Source: an uncultured Oscillospiraceae bacterium
GTDB lineage: Bacteria > Bacillota > Clostridia > Oscillospirales > Oscillospiraceae
DNA length: 36,018 nucleotides
Direction of reading: 5' to 3'
Assembly (NCBI GenBank): GCA_947168655.1
Contig: CAMVMU010000014.1
Span: 1-36,018 of the forward strand
Both the position numbers and the translations under genes were made by a program. The notes under the pieces were generated by a model. It was not told the DNA's origin. It did no database searches and saw only the letters and a program-made list of their open reading frames with translations. Positions within the stretch are counted from its first letter, which is position 1; each line of letters begins with the position of its first letter. Shown here one piece after another: positions 22,796-30,478 of the stretch.

Positions 22796-23479
22796 ATGAG
22801 TTGGATTTCCAAACTGAAAGACAGGAGTTATTACATAGATTTTGACTCGGGTTATGTCTATGACGAGAATGACTCTGTCGTTGCCGAGATAACGTCGCCT
22901 ACACAGTTCAATATTCTCCTTTACTTTGCAGACCACCCTGGGATGTGGCTGAAAAAGGACGGGATCATTAGCACCTGCTGGCCGGATTCGGCAAGTGCCG
23001 AATATGTTTCGGACAGCACCTTTTACAAGCAGATTCACGGCGTAAAACACATCCATGTCAAGGTCAGTGAAAGCATTGAATCCTCACGCGGCATGGGGTA
23101 CAAATACCATGGGCTGCGTAAAGAGAAAAAAGACAGTTCGCCCCAAAAGCTTCCGCCGGAGGCAGCTCCCCGTTCTTCCCCGTCCGGGAAAAAGACGAAT
23201 GTCATTCCTTCATCAGTTGAAAACGTCATCAGTCTCTCCTCCATGCTGATCCACAAGGGCGGACAGGATCATCCGGAGTTGGGTGCAGAGCTGGAGCTGA
23301 TGATACGGAACATCATCGGGATTTTGGAGCAGGGAGTGGCCGAGGATTTTGAGAGTGTTAGTGATCGGGCCTGGGAAGATTATTCCTTGAAGGAGAAGGC
23401 CGCGAAAATCTTCCGGGCGTATGAAAATATTATGGAGCGGTCTCGAACCCTTTCCCCCGATCCAAACGCGAAATTGTAA
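22796..23479 (+). CDS. OmpR/PhoB-type winged-helix regulator without a receiver domain
   Basis: A 227-aa protein. Residues about 12-105 match the transcriptional regulatory C-terminal (winged-helix) domain: ITSPTQFNILLYFADHPG is the first helix segment, WLKKDGIISTCWP the second, and GMGYKYHG the final wing (family: G-x-GY). No phospho-receiver domain is present. A basic, proline-containing linker follows (about 108-145), then a helical C-terminal domain of unknown type. Starting at 22796 with AAGGA upstream. It diverges from the sigma-like gene and precedes the second VirD4-like ATPase by 17 bases, so it probably regulates the island and is co-transcribed with the rightward arm. Confidence 0.8.
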   Translation: MSWISKLKDRSYYIDFDSGYVYDENDSVVAEITSPTQFNILLYFADHPGMWLKKDGIISTCWPDSASAEYVSDSTFYKQIHGVKHIHVKVSESIESSRGMGYKYHGLRKEKKDSSPQKLPPEAAPRSSPSGKKTNVIPSSVENVISLSSMLIHKGGQDHPELGAELELMIRNIIGILEQGVAEDFESVSDRAWEDYSLKEKAAKIFRAYENIMERSRTLSPDPNAKL

Positions 23480-23496
23480 CCAGGAGGACGTGACAG

Positions 23497-25260
23497 ATGG
23501 CGGAAAACATGTATCTTGAGAGCAAGGAACGGATTTTTAAGGAGTTCTCCCATTTCTCCGTGGGCGAGAAAAACCCCGATAAGATTTTCACCCGCCGGCA
23601 GAGGGGCAAGTATCTGGGCGGCGTTCCTCTGGCTTACGACGCCGAGCGCGATCTGATCGCCATCGACTCGTCGGATACCCACACGCTGGTGTGGGGATCC
23701 ACCGGCTCACTCAAAACCCGGTGCGTCATTGAACCCACGGTCAAAATCATCGGGAAATCCGGCGAAAGCATGATCATCAACGATCCCAAAGCCGAGATCC
23801 ACAATCGATGCGCCGCGGAGCTGCAGGCGGAAGGCTATCAGATCATCGTGATCAACATCCGGGACCCCGAGTTCGGCAACTCGTGGAATCCTCTTGCCAT
23901 CCCCTACCGGTTCTATCTCGCAGGGGATCTTGACAGGGCCGCTGAGTTTGCCAATGACGTGGCTCACAACCTGACCATGGAACAGGTTTCTACGGAGGAC
24001 CCGTTTTGGGATTACAGCGCGTCGGACTGCCTGTTCGGGTTGATCCTCCTCCTGTTTCGATATGCCAAAGATCACAACCTGGATGAATCCGCCGTTCATA
24101 TGAGCAGCCTCATGAAACTGAGGCAGGAACTGTTCAAATCCTCCACCGGAGCCTTTAAGGCGGCAGGATCCCTGCTGTGGAAATACGCTTCGGAGGACGA
24201 ACTGATCGAAGCGAGCCTGAGCGGGTCCATCTATGCGCCTAACGACACCCGCAATTCGATCCTGTCGGTCTTTGACCAGAAGATGCGGGCCTTTACGATC
24301 CGCCCCTCACTGCTGGATATGCTGGCCAACAACGACATCGATCTCGGCGAGATCGGCGAGAGAAAGTGCGCCGTATTCCTCATCATCCCCGACGAGAAGA
24401 GCACTTACAACAACCTGGTCAGTCTTTTTATCAAGCAGGCCTATGAGTATCTCATCTATAAGGCTTCTTCCAATGAGGATCTCAAGCTGAATCACAGAGT
24501 CAATTTTGTGCTGGACGAGTTCTCCTCTCTCCCCCCCATCACTTCCATGTCGACCCTGATCTCGGCAGCTCGGTCTCGGGACATCCGCTTCGTTCTGGCT
24601 GTCCAAGGAAAGCACCAGCTCATTAAGCGGTACGGTGATGAGGCGGAGACGATCAAGAGCAACTGTGCCAACTGGATCTATCTCACCAGCCGTGAATATG
24701 ATCTGCTGAAGGAGATTTCGGATCTCTGCGGCGAGCAGCGCAACCGGACCCCCAACCTGTCCGTCTATGACCTGCAGCACTTCAGCAAGGAGAAAAGCGA
24801 GGCGCTGGTGCTGTGCGGCCGCTTAAAGCCCGCGAAGGTCAATCTGCTGGATATCGACAGATTCGGCGATCGGGACTATTCGATCCTGGAGTTTGCCCGC
24901 CTTCCCAGACGGCCCAGACAGACGACGGATTTCAAGTTGTCGGATGAGATCATCCACCGCATCGCTCCCGTGCTGAGCGGCAAACCGTATGGCTCGGACA
25001 GTACGCCCCCGTATATTTCTCCCGCGCCGAATAAACCGGCTCAGAGCGATCCTCCCCCCGCTGTACCGAAGGCCTTAGAATCTTCTTTTGCCGATGCGAA
25101 AAAGAAGAGCGTCAACAAAGAAAAACAACCAAATCTTGAGGCGATTGGAATTAAAACCCCGGCTGACCTTGACGATATCATTCGTCAATATGATCAAAAA
25201 ATAGCCGAGCTTGAAGCAGATGCTACTGTTTCAGGTTCGGACAGCGACGATAAGCAGTAA
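23497..25260 (+). CDS. Second VirD4/TraG-like ATPase
   Basis: A 587-aa coupling-protein-type ATPase. The P-loop is GSTGSLKT (67-74), in which the usual Gly before Lys is Leu. A Walker B strand VNFVLDEF (335-342) is followed by the family's AARSRDIRFVLAVQ. No N-terminal membrane helices. After about residue 485 the tail is proline-rich and then forms a helix with DQKIAELEA (566-574), nearly identical to DAKIAELEA in the first VirD4-like protein; it lacks the L7/L12-like domain. Classical relatives pass DNA or proteins to secretion channels. Here two copies without a relaxase suggest substrate recruitment for another purpose (inference). AGGAGG precedes the ATG. Confidence 0.88.
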   Translation: MAENMYLESKERIFKEFSHFSVGEKNPDKIFTRRQRGKYLGGVPLAYDAERDLIAIDSSDTHTLVWGSTGSLKTRCVIEPTVKIIGKSGESMIINDPKAEIHNRCAAELQAEGYQIIVINIRDPEFGNSWNPLAIPYRFYLAGDLDRAAEFANDVAHNLTMEQVSTEDPFWDYSASDCLFGLILLLFRYAKDHNLDESAVHMSSLMKLRQELFKSSTGAFKAAGSLLWKYASEDELIEASLSGSIYAPNDTRNSILSVFDQKMRAFTIRPSLLDMLANNDIDLGEIGERKCAVFLIIPDEKSTYNNLVSLFIKQAYEYLIYKASSNEDLKLNHRVNFVLDEFSSLPPITSMSTLISAARSRDIRFVLAVQGKHQLIKRYGDEAETIKSNCANWIYLTSREYDLLKEISDLCGEQRNRTPNLSVYDLQHFSKEKSEALVLCGRLKPAKVNLLDIDRFGDRDYSILEFARLPRRPRQTTDFKLSDEIIHRIAPVLSGKPYGSDSTPPYISPAPNKPAQSDPPPAVPKALESSFADAKKKSVNKEKQPNLEAIGIKTPADLDDIIRQYDQKIAELEADATVSGSDSDDKQ

Positions 25261-25277
25261 TGCGAGGAGGTACGCAG

Positions 25278-26333
25278 ATGGCAAGGAAAGTATTGATTCC
25301 CGATCCTGCCGCGGAGGAGATCCGGGAAGAAAAGAAAAAAACCGCGGCAGTGCTCACTGTCAAGCAGGCGACCGCGATCTGCCAGGGATACATCTTTGAA
25401 ATCAACCGGTCGCAGAAGTATAACGAGGATAATCCCGTGGCTCGTGAAGCTCTGTATGAAACCGTGGCGGAGCTGGTCGCCCAGCAGACGCAGGTGGGCA
25501 ATTCCGATCAGTTCCATAATCTCGTTGCCACATTGGGCGGAAATGGATTTGACGATCTGGCCTGCGACGTTCTCGATTGCGCTCTGGCCCGATTCCCCAT
25601 GAACGTCGATCTTCTTGCCGACTATCTGATCTACGGAATCGACTGTCAGCGGCTGGAGCAGTGCGCGGCTCATTTCGCCACGCTGGAATCGATCGAGCAG
25701 TCCGAATGGACATGGCGCTGTTTCGCGTTCGGCATTGTCTATACAAAACAGCTCAGGGATGACTTTGCCGCCACGATGGAGGAGCGAAACGGATATCGGA
25801 AAAAAGTGGCCGAATTGGCGCGGGCATACAAAAAATACCTTCCTTACGAGGAAGGCGGCTATCGGGAGGCGGCCAAGCTGATGGCAAAGAAACCGGAAGT
25901 GATGCTCAGGCAGCTCAATGACGCCTTGTCCAACGAACAGATCGGGTCCTGCCCCACCTGTGCCTTTGAGAAGGCGCAGATCCTGTTCAAGCAGAAAAAG
26001 TATGAGGAAGCTCTCTCCGCCATCAACCGCAGCCTCGACGATTCCATCAATCAGACACAGGGCGGCGTCAATGAAAACTATCTTCTCTTTATGAGGGGCC
26101 TGTGCCGCTATGCGCTTTTGCTGCAGGCATTCCGCGATGGAAAACCCGTTCAGAAAGAAGACGTCCTGGCCATCTACGCGGACTTCAACAAGGCTTTGCG
26201 TGACCTGGAGGAAAACTATCGGGCGAAAATCAAGATCAGAACGCAGTCGCTTGTTGAGGATACACCGATAATCCTTGGTGAGAAGGTTTATGTTCCCGAT
26301 GACATGGAAAGGCTGTCGGATCTGATAGAATAG
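25278..26333 (+). CDS. Helical-repeat (TPR-like) protein
   Basis: A 351-aa soluble protein, almost wholly helical by composition. TPR-like units are visible at about 215-245 (CAFEKAQILFKQKKYEEALSAINRSL) and less clearly before it. Typical TPR proteins are scaffolds. It starts 17 bases after the ATPase gene with GGAGG at proper distance, and ends with a short acidic tail. It may bridge the VirD4-like ATPase to the other island proteins (inference). No enzyme motif seen. Confidence 0.78.
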   Translation: MARKVLIPDPAAEEIREEKKKTAAVLTVKQATAICQGYIFEINRSQKYNEDNPVAREALYETVAELVAQQTQVGNSDQFHNLVATLGGNGFDDLACDVLDCALARFPMNVDLLADYLIYGIDCQRLEQCAAHFATLESIEQSEWTWRCFAFGIVYTKQLRDDFAATMEERNGYRKKVAELARAYKKYLPYEEGGYREAAKLMAKKPEVMLRQLNDALSNEQIGSCPTCAFEKAQILFKQKKYEEALSAINRSLDDSINQTQGGVNENYLLFMRGLCRYALLLQAFRDGKPVQKEDVLAIYADFNKALRDLEENYRAKIKIRTQSLVEDTPIILGEKVYVPDDMERLSDLIE

Positions 26334-26409
26334 TGTCCTGCTGTCAGCCGTGCTGCGAACGCCGTTTCCCGTCATACACCATATCCAATTATTCTGTACG
26401 GAGGCTTAT

Positions 26410-26868
26410 ATGTCTGATATGAAGAACGACCAGAGCATGATCAACGAGTCCGTGGACAAGGCAGCCGACGCGGCTGCGGTCACGGATCCGTTTGCTTCGC
26501 TTAATAAGATGCTTGAAGAAAACCCCCAGTTCAAGAACATTTATGACTCCATAGTGAACATTCTCAGCGATGACACCCCGGACGAGGGCGAGACGGAAGT
26601 CGATTGCTTTGAAATTGACGGTCATAATTATTTTGAAATAAAAAGAATTGAAATTGTCGGAAATACCTACTTATTACTCTTAAACGAAGATGACTATATG
26701 GACTTCGTTATTCAAAAAGTCACTATCGAGGATGGGGAAGAGTATGCAACCGATCTGGATTCCGAAAAGGAATTTGATCTTGTTCTGGCACACATCCAGC
26801 GCGACGCCTTGATGCAGATAAAGGAAAAGCAAAAAGGTGACCGCGAAGACAAGCCGGAGGATCAGTAA
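26410..26868 (+). CDS. DUF1292-like acidic protein
   Basis: A 152-aa protein, strongly acidic. Residues about 70-125 resemble the DUF1292 fold: FEIDGHNYFEIKRIEI, then YLLLLNEDDYMDFVIQKV and GEEYATDLDSEKEFDLVL. The N-terminal 65 residues are an additional helical segment not found in the short DUF1292 proteins. Function of the family is unknown. GGAGG lies five bases before the ATG. The gene is distinctly AT-rich compared with its neighbours. It sits in the rightward arm between the TPR-like and Sel1-repeat genes. Confidence 0.68.
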   Translation: MSDMKNDQSMINESVDKAADAAAVTDPFASLNKMLEENPQFKNIYDSIVNILSDDTPDEGETEVDCFEIDGHNYFEIKRIEIVGNTYLLLLNEDDYMDFVIQKVTIEDGEEYATDLDSEKEFDLVLAHIQRDALMQIKEKQKGDREDKPEDQ

Positions 26869-26886
26869 CGGATTAAGGGGGTCAGT

Positions 26887-27453
26887 ATGTATTTAGACGG
26901 AGGCTTTACACAGGAAAAATATGCGGCGCTGTTGACCGCGGCGCTGGACGGAAAACCGGATGCCATGTACGAGCTTGGCATGACCTGGTGTATCATCGGC
27001 AGGCAGACCAATGACGAGAAACGCATCTCGGACGGAATGGAATATCTGCAGAAAGCATCCGACCGGGGATATGCAGCGGCTTCGACTTATATCGGGACCA
27101 TCTACCAGGATGGTAAATTCGGATTCGCATCTGATATGAGCAAAGCTGTCGCATATTATAAACGAGGGGCGGAACTGGGAGATCCTATGGGCATGTCCAA
27201 TTACGGAATCGCCCTTCAGCGCGGAGACGGCGGCCTGGCGCAGGATAATGAACTGGCGTTTTTTTGGATAAAGAAAGCAGCTGATGCAGATGAGAGTCTT
27301 GGTGTGGCCCAGTATAACGTTGCGCTTGCCTGCCATGCGGGAAGAGGTGTAGCGGTTGACCGGGTAATGGCCAAACAGTATTTCCAGAGAGCAGCAAAAG
27401 CCGGTGTCGGAATGGCTGCGATTTGGCTCTATTCTGAAGACTATAAAGAGTGA
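26887..27453 (+). CDS. Sel1-like repeat protein
   Basis: A 188-aa protein built from about four Sel1-like repeats (SLR, a TPR relative): AAASTYIGTIYQDG, DPMGMSNYGIALQRGDGG, LGVAQYNVALACHAGRG and GMAAIWLY mark successive units. Repeats of this kind bind partner proteins; bacterial members often act with secretion or signalling systems. No signal peptide is visible, so cytosolic. GGGGG precedes the ATG. It lies in the rightward arm 18 bases after the DUF1292-like gene. Probably a scaffold for the island complex (inference). Confidence 0.88.
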   Translation: MYLDGGFTQEKYAALLTAALDGKPDAMYELGMTWCIIGRQTNDEKRISDGMEYLQKASDRGYAAASTYIGTIYQDGKFGFASDMSKAVAYYKRGAELGDPMGMSNYGIALQRGDGGLAQDNELAFFWIKKAADADESLGVAQYNVALACHAGRGVAVDRVMAKQYFQRAAKAGVGMAAIWLYSEDYKE

Positions 27454-27475
27454 TACTGTTTCAAGGGCCCTTTAT

Positions 27476-27565
27476 CTTCCGTATACAGCATCACAGACAA
27501 TCCGGATACGAAGAGAAACAAACGGCCGAGGTCATTGGAGATTTTGGGCTGCCTTCCGTATACAG
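27476..27565. repeat. Pair of 13-bp direct repeats containing GTATAC
   Basis: CTTCCGTATACAG occurs at 27476-27488 and 27553-27565, both in the spacer between the Sel1-repeat and DUF1292 genes. The central GTATAC is palindromic, so these could be paired binding sites or a recombination scar; no further support. Confidence 0.45.
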
Positions 27566-27615
27566 AGCCGGAACACAAGGGTGTTCGACTTCCAATGAAA
27601 GGCAGGTCAGAGATC

Positions 27616-27882
27616 ATGATGAACGAAGCAATGTCCTTTACACTTTCAGACGAGAACGGCAATGAAACCAAATACGAAACTCTGTTCACGTTTGACAGTC
27701 CAGAGACCGGCAAGAGATATATTGCGTACACCGACAACTCGGTCGGCGAAGATGGCACAATCTCCGTGTACGCATCGGTCTATCACGACAGTCCTGAAGG
27801 GGCGCAGCTTATGCCGATTGAAACCGAGAAAGAGTGGCGGATCATTGAAGTCATTCTGCAGGAGCTGGCGGCAGGAGCTTAG
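27616..27882 (+). CDS. DUF1292 family protein (88 aa)
   Basis: A short protein with the DUF1292 signature: MSFTLSDENGNE, FTFDSPETGKRYIAYTDN and GTISVYASVYH, then an acidic helix. YrzB-like proteins in Firmicutes belong here; function unknown. I chose the ATG at 27616 (AGG sites upstream); a second ATG follows immediately. It is separated from the Sel1-repeat gene by 160 bases containing two GTATAC repeats, and may have its own promoter. It is the second DUF1292-type gene in the arm, which is unusual since genomes commonly show the family next to housekeeping genes. Confidence 0.8.
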   Translation: MMNEAMSFTLSDENGNETKYETLFTFDSPETGKRYIAYTDNSVGEDGTISVYASVYHDSPEGAQLMPIETEKEWRIIEVILQELAAGA

Positions 27883-27986
27883 TATCAATCGGCCGAGTGA
27901 TGATCGAGGGACACGGCAAATGTGCCGTCTGAATAACGGAAGGTTGCTCCGGGATCACTGAATAACGGCAGTCCGGAGAATAACAG

Positions 27987-28031
27987 ATCCTCCCCGTATC
28001 AAGAGCCATCACAGATACGGGGAGGATTTTA
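27987..28031 (+). terminator. Strong terminator of the rightward island arm
   Basis: A 14-bp perfect stem (27987-28000 with 28014-28027, ATCCTCCCCGTATC) with a 13-nt loop, ending in TTTT. It closes the rightward arm about 100 bases after the DUF1292 gene. The 27.88-27.99 kb stretch upstream contains three GAATAAC[GA]G words (27931, 27960, 27978) but no gene. Confidence 0.85.
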
Positions 28032-28033
28032 AT

Positions 28034-28123
28034 ATGACGAACCAGTATGAAATGCCCGGTGCGTCGGATGGTTTTGAAGGCAATCCTGCCTGCAATTGCA
28101 GAGGACCTCAGATGTCGGTCTGA
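28034..28123 (+). CDS. Candidate 29-aa peptide gene
   Basis: ATG at 28034 opens a short frame that begins MTNQYEMPG, contains ACNCRG, and stops inside the next hairpin. A strong GGAGG site lies eight bases upstream, but it is within the 3' arm of the preceding terminator stem, so translation would require that hairpin to open. No family recognised. It could be a leader peptide, a small secreted or modified peptide precursor, or a chance frame; only the ribosome site supports it. Confidence 0.3.
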   Translation: MTNQYEMPGASDGFEGNPACNCRGPQMSV

Positions 28124-28133
28124 GGTCCTCTTT
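28101..28133 (+). terminator. Second hairpin at the right edge of the island
   Basis: GAGGACCTCAGA (28101-28112) pairs perfectly with 28119-28130 around a 6-nt loop, followed by TTTGTT. This backs up the terminator at 27987. Beyond it the GC content rises to host level, so the right junction is probably near 28.13-28.21 kb. Confidence 0.75.
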
Positions 28134-28214
28134 GTTATGTTCCGTATGGGAAATCAAACGGTACCGGCACGGTCAAAACGCACGGGGCAAGGTCATATCC
28201 ATCCCGGCTGCTGC

Positions 28215-28856
28215 TTAGCCTTCCACAGCCACGTAGCCGCACAGGCGCAGGGTCTCGGCGTCGATGTACCGGGGCCCGCCTGCCCAGCCGTCCGCCACCT
28301 GCAGATAGAGCCTCGACCGCCCCGCCACCGCCACCCGGACGAACCCGTAGGCCACCACCAGGTGGGAGCCGTAGCAGCGGTGGTGGGTCATGGCCAGCAC
28401 CAGCATCCGTCCCCTTGCCAATTCGGCAGCCATCTGCTCCGGCCGGGCCTGGATGCGCCAGGTCTGCCTGACGCCGTCCAATCCGCACTTCCGCAGGCAG
28501 GCCGCCACGTAGGGTCCCAGCAGCAGATAGGACGTGCCGCCCAGATGGAGCTTTTCCGGGATGTTCCAGTAGGTCAGCCGCCGCCGTCCCACGGCAGCGG
28601 CCAGGGCGAACACCTCCGCCGGATCCATTGGCGCCATGCCCCGCCGCTTCCGGGCGGCGCAGACGGCGTTGGTAACGGCGGTGGGACCGCAGTGCTGGTG
28701 GTAGTCCCGCTCCCCCGTCCGGGCGAACTGCCCGGTGGTGTGATACGCCGCCGCGCCGTCCCAGAAGCACACCCGCTCCGCCACGGAGCAGGGATAGCCG
28801 GTCTCAGCCGTGGCGTGAGCCACCGGATCGATGATGGGTTTAAGCTTCTGCGCCAC
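28215..28856 (-). CDS. C39-like papain-fold cysteine peptidase, predicted
   Basis: A 213-aa protein. HQHCGPTAVTNAV supplies the likely catalytic Cys56, YGSHLVVAYGF the His165, and VADGW the Asp189, which is the arrangement of C39/papain-like peptidases. There is no signal peptide, so if active it works in the cytosol. The start is GTG, chosen for the GGGAGGTGA site before it. High GC and flanked by host repeats, so it belongs to the backbone. The actual substrate is unknown, and it could be a non-peptidase member of the fold. Confidence 0.72.
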   Translation of the reverse strand: MAQKLKPIIDPVAHATAETGYPCSVAERVCFWDGAAAYHTTGQFARTGERDYHQHCGPTAVTNAVCAARKRRGMAPMDPAEVFALAAAVGRRRLTYWNIPEKLHLGGTSYLLLGPYVAACLRKCGLDGVRQTWRIQARPEQMAAELARGRMLVLAMTHHRCYGSHLVVAYGFVRVAVAGRSRLYLQVADGWAGGPRYIDAETLRLCGYVAVEG

Positions 28857-28932
28857 GGTCTCACCTCCCTTTTTTTGCTATGATACCACACTCTTCCGCC
28901 CTTTGCCACCCTCCCGGGCAAAAAACCCCTTT

Positions 28933-28990
28933 CCAAAGCCTTCCCCCCGGGGGGAAGGTGCCCCGGTGCGCACACCGGGGCGGATGAGGG
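28933..28990. repeat. Dispersed repeat, family B
   Basis: CCAAAGCCTTCCCCCCGGGG start, GGTGCCCCGGTGCG/CACACCGGGG inverted core and CGGATGAGG tail, as at 3.1 and 4.8 kb. It sits between the C39-like gene and the operon terminator, marking host backbone. Confidence 0.85.
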
Positions 28991-29008
28991 GACAAACGTC
29001 CCCCCGCC

Positions 29009-29041
29009 AAAAAGAGGGGAGGCGATCCGCCTCTCCTCTTT
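29009..29041 (-). terminator. Terminator of the reductase operon
   Basis: A 13-bp stem (29011-29023 with 29029-29041, one mismatch) is followed on the minus strand by TTTTT. It lies about 25 bases past the alpha/beta hydrolase stop, closing the seven-gene operon that begins at 34.36 kb. Confidence 0.88.
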
Positions 29042-29064
29042 CGATCAATGGCAAATTACCGTCC

Positions 29065-29799
29065 TCACGGGATCAGCAGGTCCCGGATGGCCGCCGCCGT
29101 GACGTCCTGCTGCTCCCCGGCGCTGACGGTGGGGACGCCGTCCCCTCTCTGGGCGCCGTAGGAGCCGAATTGGGCGTGGCAGCCGCCCCGGATGGCCAGC
29201 TCGGTAACGCCTTCGGGGAGATTGTCCCGGTACTTCCCGTACTGATCCATGCCCATGACGCCGTCCTCGGTGCCGTACACGCTCAGCACGGGCAGATCGC
29301 TTCCGGTGAGATCCGCCGTGGAATAGGCGGCCAGCAGCACCAGCGCGTCCACGTCCCGGGGATGTTTGGCGGCGTAGTCTGCCGCCATCACCCCGCCCAG
29401 GGAGTGTCCCCCCACGGCCCAGACGTCCACGTCCGGGAACTCCGCCGGGATGCCCTCTGCCGCGTTGGGGTTCAGCACCGCCAGATTCAGGGGCATCTTC
29501 ACCACCACGCAGAGGACGCCCTCCCTGGCCAGCTTCTCCATCAGCGGCGCGTAGGCGGTGTACTCCACCTTGCCGCCGGGGTAGAAGATCAGCCCCGCTT
29601 CCGGCTCCTCCGGGGCAAAGACGATGCGCCCCTTCTCCGCCCTATCCCTCCCGGCGGGATCGGGGTTTTTCAACACGGCCAGCGCCGTCTCGTCGGCGTG
29701 ATAGTAGTCGCTGACGTAGATGACCGCGGACAGTGCCAGCGCCAGCAGCACCCCCAGCAGCACGCGCCATACGGGCCGCCGCGTTTTCCACTCCCTCAT
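29065..29799 (-). CDS. Membrane-anchored alpha/beta hydrolase
   Basis: A 244-aa protein with one N-terminal membrane segment (about 11-30) and an alpha/beta hydrolase domain. The nucleophile elbow is GHSLGG (Ser133); Asp179 in YGTEDG and His208 in GGCHAQFG complete the triad. The domain should lie on the outer face. It is the last gene of the operon, and its ATG overlaps the upstream stop (ATGA), so it is translationally coupled. The substrate is unknown; an ester or lipid fits the reductase context (inference). Confidence 0.88.
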   Translation of the reverse strand: MREWKTRRPVWRVLLGVLLALALSAVIYVSDYYHADETALAVLKNPDPAGRDRAEKGRIVFAPEEPEAGLIFYPGGKVEYTAYAPLMEKLAREGVLCVVVKMPLNLAVLNPNAAEGIPAEFPDVDVWAVGGHSLGGVMAADYAAKHPRDVDALVLLAAYSTADLTGSDLPVLSVYGTEDGVMGMDQYGKYRDNLPEGVTELAIRGGCHAQFGSYGAQRGDGVPTVSAGEQQDVTAAAIRDLLIP

Positions 29800-30461
29800 C
29801 GTTCCGTTCCTCCGAACACGGTGAAGAACAACGCCATCAGCACCTCGCCGAACATGCCGATGAGGAAGATCAGGTCAAAGTTGCCGGTGGCGGGACCCAG
29901 CGCAGCGAAGGCAAACATAAGGAAGCCCGCCAGGAACAGGGCGGCGTTTTTCCGCCTGATCCACACGATGAGACCGGACACGATCAGCGGGATCACGGTG
30001 CCGTAGGACAGGATCCGCGTAAACCGCTCCGCCGGCGCCGGCGTCCCCTCTCCGGAGAGGAACCGTGTGATGCCCGCCGCGGAGGAGGGTTCCAGCCTGG
30101 TCAGCGCGCCGGACACGGCGCCGCAGACCATCAGCAGGCCCGTCACGATCCAGACCACGGTCCTGCCGGTCTTGGAAAAGCCCAGGGCCTCGGCGCAGAT
30201 GGGCAGCAGCAGCGGGATGAACAGCCCGTGGAAAATGAACCGCAGCTGGCTCATGGGTCGCAGCGCGTCCACGCTGATCCGTGCGCCCAGAGCCAGCACG
30301 GCGGCGTCGTAGCACAGGGCCAGGGACACCAGCGCCATGCAGATGAGGACGGGCTTCCTCTTTTTGCCAAACAGGATCAGCAGAACGACGCCGAAGATCA
30401 GCTCCAGCGCGGCGATGATCCCGGCCAGAAGGGGTCCGTTGTCCAGTAAGAATTCACGCAT
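29796..30461 (-). CDS. Polytopic membrane protein of unknown function
   Basis: A 221-aa protein with about six hydrophobic segments (roughly 11-32, 40-60, 73-95, 104-125, 150-175 and 185-214). No conserved motif that I recognise. It starts with GGGGAGG upstream and overlaps the hydrolase start at its stop. Operon position between a soluble protein of unknown function and the hydrolase. Confidence 0.78.
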   Translation of the reverse strand: MREFLLDNGPLLAGIIAALELIFGVVLLILFGKKRKPVLICMALVSLALCYDAAVLALGARISVDALRPMSQLRFIFHGLFIPLLLPICAEALGFSKTGRTVVWIVTGLLMVCGAVSGALTRLEPSSAAGITRFLSGEGTPAPAERFTRILSYGTVIPLIVSGLIVWIRRKNAALFLAGFLMFAFAALGPATGNFDLIFLIGMFGEVLMALFFTVFGGTER

Positions 30462-30478
30462 AGTGGTTTCCTCCCCCG

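Noticed and set aside
6300-28135. Integrative conjugative element
   Set aside because: VirD4-like and HerA/VirB4-like ATPases are present, but no relaxase, integrase, pilus or mating-channel genes.
6300-28135. Type VII secretion system (Ubl as YukD, ATPase as EccC)
   Set aside because: No WXG100 proteins and no EssB/EssA-like genes; E1, E2 and JAMM enzymes indicate conjugation instead.
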